Shown here: piece by piece, positions 15,884 to 22,687 of the stretch
How positions within the stretch are numbered: position 1 is the first letter of the stretch
Layout of the letters: each line of letters begins with the position of its first letter
DNA from: a virus
Virus record (IMG/VR): IMGVR_UViG_3300049893_002616
Span: 1 to 39,560 of that record
Length of the DNA: 39,560 bases
Reading direction: 5' to 3' (one strand)
Position numbers and translations under genes: made by a program
Notes under the pieces: generated by a model
What the model saw: the letters and a program-made list of their open reading frames with translations, nothing else
Databases searched by the model: none
What the model was told of the DNA's origin: nothing

Positions 15884-16833
15884 GTACGCTCCTTCAAGAA
15901 CTCGTTATAATCAGGCTCAGTTTCAATATTGAATATTGGTGTCTTATATTTCCCTAATTCAATTTCTATTTGACATAAATTACCAATCTCACAAGCATTC
16001 CAGAATGCTTCTTCACACTTATATTTACGTGCTGCGTCTAACATTTGTTGTGGACTGCGAATAAAAAACCAAGGTCCATATTTCATTTCGCCAGCAGAGA
16101 TATATTCTTGATATGTTTTTTTCAACTGCATAGCCATTAACATTGAATGTAATTCTGATGATTCTACTGTAGTGTAATGAGCATCAGAAGTGATTACATT
16201 AAACAATCCAAGTCGTTTAGCCATGTCAATAACAATTGTGTTATAAGCAAGTTGTTGTCCTGCTACATCATCATTATCTTGAATTTCAAGATAATATTTA
16301 GTTCCAAAAATAGTCTTATAAAAATTAGCTGCTTGTTCCATTGCTTCTATATTTTTATAGATCTTGGTTTCTGGATCCCATTCTCCTACACGACTTACTT
16401 CATTGCCCAGACAGGCACTAGTTGCAATAATGCCTTCTACGCTTTGTATATTAAGATTACTTTTACTAATGCGTGGTTTGCTATAAAAATTATTCAATTG
16501 TGCACGTGACACAAGATCTAATAAATTACGATAGCCTATTTCATTATGAGCAATCATAACTAAATGATAGTTATCTCTAGTACGATCTTCTTTAATTATA
16601 TTATCTGGATCATTCGTGATATATGCTTCTACACCTAAAATTGGCTTTATGTTTTCTTTCTTACAGGCTTTATAGAAATTAAGCGCACCCATCATGGTGC
16701 CATGATCTGTAAGTGCGATTTGTTTCATGCCAAGTTCTTTAGTCCGTTTAATAAACATATCTAATTGGTTTTCACCATCTAGAATTGAATATACAGAATG
16801 GGTGTGTAGGTGAGTAAAATCATGAAGATCCAT
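15880..16833 (-). CDS. DNA polymerase III alpha, PHP domain as separate protein
   Basis: 317 residues equal to the N-terminal PHP domain of DnaE. The metal-binding motifs look complete: HLHTHSVYSILDG (His8, His10, His12), LTDHG, GVEAY, and TSDAHY. This HxHxH form is kept in DnaE proteins with a metal-dependent, possibly proofreading PHP site, whereas the E. coli site is degenerate. The protein ends (EFLKERT) in the linker where the polymerase part begins, so the cut is at a domain border rather than a random frameshift. It lies 25 bases after recA and leads a coupled four-gene run. Confidence 0.92.
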   Translation of the reverse strand: MDLHDFTHLHTHSVYSILDGENQLDMFIKRTKELGMKQIALTDHGTMMGALNFYKACKKENIKPILGVEAYITNDPDNIIKEDRTRDNYHLVMIAHNEIGYRNLLDLVSRAQLNNFYSKPRISKSNLNIQSVEGIIATSACLGNEVSRVGEWDPETKIYKNIEAMEQAANFYKTIFGTKYYLEIQDNDDVAGQQLAYNTIVIDMAKRLGLFNVITSDAHYTTVESSELHSMLMAMQLKKTYQEYISAGEMKYGPWFFIRSPQQMLDAARKYKCEEAFWNACEIGNLCQIEIELGKYKTPIFNIETEPDYNEFLKERT

Positions 16834-16857
16834 TTAAATTTTCCTTAACTGATTGCT

Positions 16858-17862
16858 TCATGTTGGTGTAGCATTAGTTGATTTAATGTTCTTTAATTGC
16901 GCCATAATATGATTAGCTACATCTTCATGTTCTGTTAGATAATTAGCAACATTTTTTTCGCCTTGTCCTAGGCGTTCATTGGCATAACTATACCATGCGC
17001 CACTTTTTTCAATAATATCTTGCTTTGTAGCTAAACGAACAAGATCAAGAGTTTTATTAACACCTTTGCCAAATTCAATTTCAAATTCAACTAATCGATA
17101 AGGAGGAGCAGTTTTATTCTTAATAACTTTTAATTCAGTTTCATTAGCAACTATAGTTTCACCATTTTTAATTTGTCCTCGTCGTCTAACATCTATGCGA
17201 ATAGATGCATAAAACTTTAGAGCATTACCACCTGAAGTCGTTTCTGGAGAACCAAACATTACACCAATTTTGTAACGAATTTGATTGAGCCAAATAATAG
17301 TTACATTATTTTTAGCACATACACCGGTTAGTTTACGTAAAGCTTGAGACATTAAACGAGCTGCCAAACCTGGTAATTGAGCACCCATATCTCCGTCTAA
17401 TTCAGCTTTAGGAACTAAAGCAGCAACAGAATCAATTACAATTAATTGTACTAAATTAGAATTAGATAATTCTTCTACAATATCGAGAGCTTCTTCAGCA
17501 GTATCTGGTTGATTAATAATCAACTCGTCAATATTGACACCTAATGCTTTTGCATAATTTAGATCCAAAGCGTGTTCTGCATCAATAAAGGCACAGGCTT
17601 GTCCGGCTTTTTGCGCTTCAGCAATTGCTGTAAGTGTTAGTGTGGTTTTACCTGAACTTTCTGGTCCAAAGATTTCAACCATTCGACCTTTAGGATATCC
17701 GCCTCCTGTGGCCCAATCTACTGAAGGAATACCAGTAGAAAAACGTGCAATATCGGATACTTCATTACCGGATAAAAAGCTAATGGTACCATTACCATAT
17801 TTTTTGTTAACAGATGATTTGAGTAATTCAATAGCTTTCTGTTTTTCGACGTCCATAGGCAT
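16858..17862 (-). CDS. recA: RecA recombinase
   Basis: About 334 residues, a full bacterial-type RecA rather than a T4 UvsX type. Walker A GPESSGKT is near residues 66-73, Walker [11 protein letters not shown] follows, and MAW-type and L2 segments ([28 protein letters not shown] split over residues 190-220) are present. It forms filaments on ssDNA and drives strand exchange and phage recombination-dependent replication. The start at 17862 (MPMDVEKQ) is chosen because AAGGAT lies suitably upstream. It overlaps the dNMP kinase gene by about 35 bases. Confidence 0.95.
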   Translation of the reverse strand: MPMDVEKQKAIELLKSSVNKKYGNGTISFLSGNEVSDIARFSTGIPSVDWATGGGYPKGRMVEIFGPESSGKTTLTLTAIAEAQKAGQACAFIDAEHALDLNYAKALGVNIDELIINQPDTAEEALDIVEELSNSNLVQLIVIDSVAALVPKAELDGDMGAQLPGLAARLMSQALRKLTGVCAKNNVTIIWLNQIRYKIGVMFGSPETTSGGNALKFYASIRIDVRRRGQIKNGETIVANETELKVIKNKTAPPYRLVEFEIEFGKGVNKTLDLVRLATKQDIIEKSGAWYSYANERLGQGEKNVANYLTEHEDVANHIMAQLKNIKSTNATPT

Positions 17863-18445
17863 GGGTTTGATCCTTATTAGTAACAATTTGATTAAGTAAA
17901 CGATCGACTTTTTGATATAGCGCAGTCATCGTGTTGTCATTAATTAACACTTCATCCCAATCAGTAAAATTATCTAATGAAGTTTCACTTACATGAGATG
18001 AAAATTCAGTAATTGGTGTGTTGCGATTTACTTTCCACAACAATCCTCCAGGCATTGATCGGATTGCTTCTGCTTCATTAGGAAAACGCACATCTGGTAT
18101 TACAATTTTCAATTGTTGAGTTGGTGTTTTAGCTATTTGATTTTCGATTTTATACTGAAGAGATTTGATCCAAACATTTTGATCAATAACATTACGAAAT
18201 GCTTCAGTGCCGGCTAATTGCAAAACTTCACGAGGAGTTTTATTCCAACGTGGATCTAATACTTCTTTTTGATCACCATATAACTGAGCATTAGTAAAAT
18301 GAAAGATAATTCTACATGCTTCTTTCAATGGATCTGCAAAAGATATTCGCGTGAAACCGTATGCGTCAACTAAGCGATTAGCAACAGTATCTTTGCCAAC
18401 ACCCTTTTTATAGCCAACACCAATAATTATGGGTACATGATTCAT
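17828..18445 (-). CDS. deoxynucleoside monophosphate kinase
   Basis: 205 residues. The P-loop [10 protein letters not shown] (residues 11-20), FADPLKEA, the [14 protein letters not shown] segment and [12 protein letters not shown] match the phage dNMP kinase family (T4 gp1-like), which phosphorylates dNMPs to dNDPs for replication. Length is close to the family norm. It is four bases overlapped with the upstream deoxyribosyltransferase-like gene, making a nucleotide-salvage pair. Confidence 0.88.
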   Translation of the reverse strand: MNHVPIIIGVGYKKGVGKDTVANRLVDAYGFTRISFADPLKEACRIIFHFTNAQLYGDQKEVLDPRWNKTPREVLQLAGTEAFRNVIDQNVWIKSLQYKIENQIAKTPTQQLKIVIPDVRFPNEAEAIRSMPGGLLWKVNRNTPITEFSSHVSETSLDNFTDWDEVLINDNTMTALYQKVDRLLNQIVTNKDQTHAYGRRKTESY

Positions 18446-18978
18446 TTGATCTCCAAGATTTCTTTTCCTAAATCAATAGTTTTTAAAATAGCTAATTCTA
18501 AGGGCGTGGATATGGCATTATTGATTGGAAAAGATAAATGATCAACACATCCTAAAACCCATCCAGACACCTGTGAAATATCATCAGGACAAAAACCTAC
18601 TACTGGAATACCTAAATAATGTGCTAAGGTTATTTCACCTGCTGTGCCACCACTAGATACTTTATTTACTAGTGCTAACACAATATCAGAGGTATATAAT
18701 TCGTGTAAATCTAGTTTAATAAATTGCCTAGTAGTACTGATGTAACGTTCTCTATCTCGGTATTTAGTTTGAATAGTTCTTTTTAATTCTTTGTATTCTG
18801 TTATATCTCTAAAATTTGCTGCAGTTAAAATACTTTGAGAACTAGTGCATGGATTAAAACTAGTAAATAATCCTGTTTCAGCTAGTTGTCGTTCTGCTAA
18901 TTCACGCCATTCGTGTCCGTTATCATGTGCATATTCCATAGGTCCTGATAGATAAACTTTTAATTTTGAATTAATCAT
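18442..18978 (-). CDS. nucleoside 2-deoxyribosyltransferase-like protein
   Basis: 178 residues. It begins with KVYLSGPM, the nucleotide-binding strand-loop of the nucleoside 2-deoxyribosyltransferase/DUF4406 superfamily, and later has DIVLALVNKVSSGGTAGEI (Asp and catalytic-type Glu) and LGIPVVGF. It would transfer deoxyribose between bases or cleave N-glycosidic bonds in nucleotides. It is coupled by overlap to the dNMP kinase, supporting a salvage role. The exact substrate is unknown. Confidence 0.75.
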   Translation of the reverse strand: MINSKLKVYLSGPMEYAHDNGHEWRELAERQLAETGLFTSFNPCTSSQSILTAANFRDITEYKELKRTIQTKYRDRERYISTTRQFIKLDLHELYTSDIVLALVNKVSSGGTAGEITLAHYLGIPVVGFCPDDISQVSGWVLGCVDHLSFPINNAISTPLELAILKTIDLGKEILEIK

Positions 18979-19337
18979 TAGAATTTCCTTGTTATAGTTA
19001 CCAATCCATCATTCTTTAGTTTTACCTCTAATTGCTGGCTAATTTTATTTCGAACCCAACTAACTTCTAAACCTACAAATTCACAAATTTCGTCTAAATT
19101 AAGTTGACGATCACCCCAATCAATATAATAGTCATCATCAAAAATAAAGCCACTGGCTGTTAGCCAGATTTCATGATGATCTTCACGAGTTTTATTTTTA
19201 AAGGATTGATAATCGTCAACTGCTTGTTTTACTACATGAAGTAACAAAGATTTACATTCATCTAGTTTAGGTTCAGTACGATTAACTTTAACATCATCGT
19301 CATCAGATATGATGACGCCATTTTTATCGAGACGCAC
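18978..19337 (-). CDS. hypothetical protein
   Basis: A 119-residue acidic protein (SDDDDVKVN). The second half (LNLDEICEFVGLEVSWVRNKI) looks like a helix-turn-helix with a recognition helix, so DNA binding is possible. No family is recognised. It overlaps its downstream neighbour by one base and its upstream neighbour by 14. Confidence 0.65.
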   Translation of the reverse strand: MRLDKNGVIISDDDDVKVNRTEPKLDECKSLLLHVVKQAVDDYQSFKNKTREDHHEIWLTASGFIFDDDYYIDWGDRQLNLDEICEFVGLEVSWVRNKISQQLEVKLKNDGLVTITRKF

Positions 19338-19611
19338 TGAGGTCTAATACCTTTTTGTTGAGTTCTTGTATTTGATCAGATAAGATTTTAATATGAGCTA
19401 AAACTGCAGCTTCATCAATATTAAGCTGATCTTTCATTTGAGCATCAACTACTTTTTTAGCAAAATCAACTAGACCATGTAATTCTACAAGGCCAGGATT
19501 TGTGCCATGAATATTAAAAACAAATTCACCATCATCTAATACGGCTGCAGTAAATCCTACACGAATTGTACGTTGAGCAGATTGTTCATTAGTGGAAGTT
19601 TCGTTTGTCAT
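19324..19611 (-). CDS. hypothetical protein
   Basis: A 95-residue protein with a beta-rich first half (RTIRVGFTAAVLDDGEFVFNI) and a long C-terminal helix (ILSDQIQELNKKVLDL) that could be a coiled coil. No family is recognised. It lies one base after the gene at 19613-20173. Confidence 0.65.
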   Translation of the reverse strand: MTNETSTNEQSAQRTIRVGFTAAVLDDGEFVFNIHGTNPGLVELHGLVDFAKKVVDAQMKDQLNIDEAAVLAHIKILSDQIQELNKKVLDLSASR

Positions 19612-19612
19612 T

Positions 19613-20173
19613 TTAGTCCTTTCGGTTTTGTAAATGCTGAGATGCTAAGGTAGCTTTAGCTTCTACAGAATTGTTAATAGTTATATTTTCAATTGCTTTA
19701 CGTTTAAAGTTTAAATCTTCTAGAATATCTTTCCAGAATTTAACTCCTAATTCAGAGTATGACAGACCAGACTCAATGTCGTCAAGATCATTTGATGCTA
19801 AAATTTCTAATGTTTCTTTAGCAGGAAGTTTTTTCTCTTGAGTTTTATATTCAGATACTAAAGCTGTAAATTTATCACGATATTGAGTATCGTAACTTTT
19901 TTTACCTAAAGTATGAGCAGCTTCTGCCATAGATTTTAGAAATGTTACTTCTTGATGAAACTGCATTAATTGCATGTCTAAACGTTTACAGTCAATTACA
20001 TCAGGATTATCTGGAATCTCAATACTAAAATGTTGTTTCCATTGTTCCATTGTACGGCCTTGAATTAAAATTCCAGTACGTACTGTATTGGCAAACATTT
20101 CATGTATATCTTTACCTCTACGCAAACCATTAATCATTTTATCGACTTGATCTTTTGCTGTTAATTCGGTCAT
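19613..20173 (-). CDS. hypothetical helical protein
   Basis: A 186-residue, largely helical, charged protein with many Lys and Glu and one long helix around residues 65-115. Its start overlaps the radical SAM gene stop by four bases (ATGA). No family is recognised. A recombination or replication accessory role would fit the neighbourhood, but nothing in the sequence shows it. Confidence 0.65.
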   Translation of the reverse strand: MTELTAKDQVDKMINGLRRGKDIHEMFANTVRTGILIQGRTMEQWKQHFSIEIPDNPDVIDCKRLDMQLMQFHQEVTFLKSMAEAAHTLGKKSYDTQYRDKFTALVSEYKTQEKKLPAKETLEILASNDLDDIESGLSYSELGVKFWKDILEDLNFKRKAIENITINNSVEAKATLASQHLQNRKD

Positions 20174-21201
20174 TCAAAAATCTCCAAGAAAGAAACAGAG
20201 CGTTTCTTTATGTTTTTATTGTTAGGATCAAGATGCACAGGGATTTTACATTGATCAAATTCATATACTTTACTAGCTTGAGTTAAGTTTTTCAAGAGCT
20301 CATCAATGTTTGTTGCTGAAGGAGTAATCTTATTTTGATTATAAGCACAACCTGTTACAGACCCATCTGGCCAAACCTGAAAGCGGGATACATTACTACT
20401 ACATCCGTATCCAGTAGTAAGAAACCTGTGACTGTCAACAACACATCCGTCTATATAGACTTTATCTTGAATTTTTTGTGGTTGAGTTCTAATAAATCTT
20501 AAAAAATCTTGATGAACTTCAAGAGCTTTAAGATTAAGATATTGACCTGTATTTGGTTTATGAAGTACTAAATAAATAGAGTCCACATGTTCAGCAATAA
20601 TTGGGAAGGTCTTTTTGATCGTATTCATATTCATTATTGGATCTACAGTTAGGTTCCAGTTAATAGACTTTGTGAAATATTTACGTAGTGCATTAAGTTC
20701 TGAGGTTTCTTCACTGATATGAGAGATACTAAGCATATCAATCTTTAAAGATGTGTAAGGCCAATCAAAGTCCATCCATAAATACTCTTTTAAATCACCT
20801 AGGGTATGCACTGTTATATGGAACTCTCCACCAATAGACATACGTTTAGCTTCGATAAATGCATGAAATAAATCCATCATAGTATTTCGTTGTTGACGAG
20901 TAATATCCTGACGATTGTCCATATAAACAGACTTGCTATCTATTGGCCGACGATCTAGAGCAAAAGTGACTTGATTAGCTAATAGAGCAGGAACTGATGA
21001 ACCTTCTTCAGATGAAACACGATTAATTATTTTTAAAATATCTTTAAAAAGTTCAGCTTGTGAGGTTGTAACTTTGTTAATATTTTCAAAACCTTTTACA
21101 TAACAACCATTACAATTGCGTGAACACCATGGAGTGGGCTGTAAGAATAGCGCATTAACATGAGCAAAATATGGATTAATCTGTGGAACTGCTACTAGCA
21201 T
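20170..21201 (-). CDS. radical SAM protein with second cysteine cluster
   Basis: 343 residues. PTPWCSRNCNGCY (Cys26, Cys30, Cys33) is the CxxxCxxC motif that binds the 4Fe-4S cluster and SAM. A second cysteine set lies in the last third (about residues 250, 264, 282 and 315, with FQVWPDGSVTGCAYN), resembling SPASM-type auxiliary cluster domains found in peptide- and protein-modifying radical SAM enzymes. The reaction is unknown. It is followed by a four-base overlapped partner gene. Confidence 0.8.
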   Translation of the reverse strand: MLVAVPQINPYFAHVNALFLQPTPWCSRNCNGCYVKGFENINKVTTSQAELFKDILKIINRVSSEEGSSVPALLANQVTFALDRRPIDSKSVYMDNRQDITRQQRNTMMDLFHAFIEAKRMSIGGEFHITVHTLGDLKEYLWMDFDWPYTSLKIDMLSISHISEETSELNALRKYFTKSINWNLTVDPIMNMNTIKKTFPIIAEHVDSIYLVLHKPNTGQYLNLKALEVHQDFLRFIRTQPQKIQDKVYIDGCVVDSHRFLTTGYGCSSNVSRFQVWPDGSVTGCAYNQNKITPSATNIDELLKNLTQASKVYEFDQCKIPVHLDPNNKNIKKRSVSFLEIFE

Positions 21202-21220
21202 CTTGTCTATCCTTATCTAT

Positions 21221-21967
21221 TTATTTATCGTAAACAATAGCTCTTATTGAACGAGCATTACTTTCATATTTTTCAGCAAGAATATCCTGAGCCTTGCCCA
21301 CCCTCATAGTTTGAATTAGCTCTAAATATTCTCTCTTGATAATATTTCTAATAACTTCTGTAAATTTTTTATATTTATCTGGGTTAGCTAGTGCATTTTC
21401 TCTTCGAGACGCACGTGCTTTACGAAGTACTTCAAGATTTGGTTGAAGTTCGCCTGATTTATATTTCTCTTTAAATACTTTTGACAATTTATCTTTAGTC
21501 GTCTGCTTAACTTTTCTATTTTGATTTTGGATAGGTGTTCTATATCCTGAGGCCCACTCTTCTTTACGAAGTTTAGATATTTTTTCTTTATGTTCTGGAT
21601 GATTTTTATACCATTCATGTCTTTTCTGGCGCATCTTTTCTTTAGTTTCTTGTGAATGCTTTAGTCCAGTAAAATCATTTTTATCTGTTAATCGATTATA
21701 ACCTTTAGTGTATGCTTCATAAGCTCTCATCCAAAAGGCTTCTTTATCGTTTAACACTTCTGGATTGTCATCACAAAGTTCAATAATTTCAAAAGAAAAG
21801 GCAGATGGACCCTGTTGGGTCCAGTCTGCCTGTAATTGTTGATTATGATGTATATTCTGAGCTAATTCACGTTGATGTCTTTTCCATCTAGCCTGGATGT
21901 ATTTCGCTCGACCAATATAAACTCGACCATTGATAGTATTAGTAATTTTATAAATACCTGATTTCAT
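21221..21967 (-). CDS. GIY-YIG homing endonuclease
   Basis: 248 residues. The N-terminal GIY-YIG nuclease (GIYKITNTINGRVYIGRA, catalytic-type Tyr and Arg, then AFSFEIIELC and DKEAFWMRAY) is followed by a NUMOD3-like element (GLKHSQETKEKM) and basic DNA-binding repeats. It would cut DNA at a specific site and spread itself. It has its own sigma-70-like promoter, and a strong terminator-like hairpin lies inside its first quarter. No split host gene is apparent, so it appears free-standing between the radical SAM gene and the DUF2997 gene. Confidence 0.88.
   Translation of the reverse strand: MKSGIYKITNTINGRVYIGRAKYIQARWKRHQRELAQNIHHNQQLQADWTQQGPSAFSFEIIELCDDNPEVLNDKEAFWMRAYEAYTKGYNRLTDKNDFTGLKHSQETKEKMRQKRHEWYKNHPEHKEKISKLRKEEWASGYRTPIQNQNRKVKQTTKDKLSKVFKEKYKSGELQPNLEVLRKARASRRENALANPDKYKKFTEVIRNIIKREYLELIQTMRVGKAQDILAEKYESNARSIRAIVYDK
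21791..21830 (-). terminator. intragenic terminator-like hairpin
   Basis: On the minus strand, arms pair at 21817-21830 and 21800-21812 around the loop 21813-21816, thirteen base pairs with one bulged base (21824) and mostly G-C, followed by TTTTCTTTT (21791-21799). This has the form of an intrinsic terminator but lies 137 bases inside the GIY-YIG gene, near codons 46-58. A translating ribosome would melt it, so it may act as an attenuator. Confidence 0.6.
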
Positions 21968-21992
21968 AGATTAGTTTTCTTTCTCTATAAAT

Positions 21993-22021
21993 ATTGTAAT
22001 TTATTTTACTAATACTGTCAA
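21993..22021 (-). promoter_or_regulatory. sigma-70-like promoter of GIY-YIG gene
   Basis: On the minus strand, TTGACA (22016-22021) and TACAAT (21993-21998) are separated by exactly 17 bases. This is a perfect -35 and a five-of-six -10 at optimal spacing, about 26 bases before the GIY-YIG start codon. It should be read by the host vegetative RNA polymerase, giving early expression. Confidence 0.75.
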
Positions 22022-22040
22022 CTTAAGAAAGAACCTAGTT

Positions 22041-22232
22041 CTATGTGTCCTCTACATAAGCTGGCTCAGAAATTGGGGAATAGTAGTCTTCAGTTAGTCG
22101 TTCGTCTTGAACTAGATGCCCCTTAACGAGAGCTTGTGTAATGTCAGTGCAAGCACCACCCATTACTCCTTCAACTTCAAACTCAACTTGACCTGTTTTT
22201 GGGTTAATTGCAATATGTACTCTCTTAGACAT
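22041..22232 (-). CDS. DUF2997-family small protein
   Basis: 63 residues. The pattern HIAINPKTGQVEFEVEGVMG followed by GACTDITQAL and a late TEDYY matches DUF2997: a beta hairpin, a Gly-x-x-Cys turn, a helix, and a closing T-x-x-YY. In cyanobacteria this family neighbours DUF1257 (Ycf35); here it follows DUF1257 and a Ycf46-like ATPase. The molecular function is not known. AAAGGAT lies before the ATG. Confidence 0.75.
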   Translation of the reverse strand: MSKRVHIAINPKTGQVEFEVEGVMGGACTDITQALVKGHLVQDERLTEDYYSPISEPAYVEDT

Positions 22233-22244
22233 TGTTTTATCCTT

Positions 22245-22646
22245 TCAGCTATAGCTAACTGCTATCATGCGAATCATGCCGTCTTTACCAATTACGCCTT
22301 CGGCATTTTCTTCAATTTCAAAACCCATGCCCAAATCTTCAAGTTTTTGCTTAGCATCTTCAATACCATATGCTACATTTAGATCTTGTTGGAATTGTTC
22401 ATTTTTATTATAGTATTGGCGCAACTTTCCATCAGCATGGTAAAAGTCACCAACCATTGAGTAGGTACCATCTTTTTGTTTAACAAAACCAACGCTTTCA
22501 CTAACTCGAATTTCTGCTGTGTCAGATTGACCATATTGGCTGATTCGAAAAGAGCCTACTTGTGGTTGCAAGCCCATACGTGTAAGAGCCTTACACAATA
22601 TGTCTTGATCATTCAATTGAAGTTTAATTTTTGTCCAGTGTGAAAT
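22245..22646 (-). CDS. DUF1257 (Ycf35-like) protein with probable ATT start
   Basis: About 133 residues. Family features are SDTAEIRVSESVGFVKQKDG, YSMVGDFY and a C-terminal DGMIRMIAVSYS strand. Family members begin MSH(F/W)T; here that start is encoded as ATT-TCA-CAC-TGG (SHWTKIKLQL) at 22646, just upstream of the first conventional start, a TTG at 22616. No in-frame ATG, GTG or TTG precedes that block, so ATT is the likely initiator, with AAAGG upstream. The TTG would delete the conserved N-terminus. It works presumably with the neighbouring AAA ATPase and DUF2997. Role unknown. Confidence 0.75.
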   Translation of the reverse strand: MSHWTKIKLQLNDQDILCKALTRMGLQPQVGSFRISQYGQSDTAEIRVSESVGFVKQKDGTYSMVGDFYHADGKLRQYYNKNEQFQQDLNVAYGIEDAKQKLEDLGMGFEIEENAEGVIGKDGMIRMIAVSYS

Positions 22647-22687
22647 ATAGCTAATCCAACCTTTCTTTATATTTAACTTATTATTGT

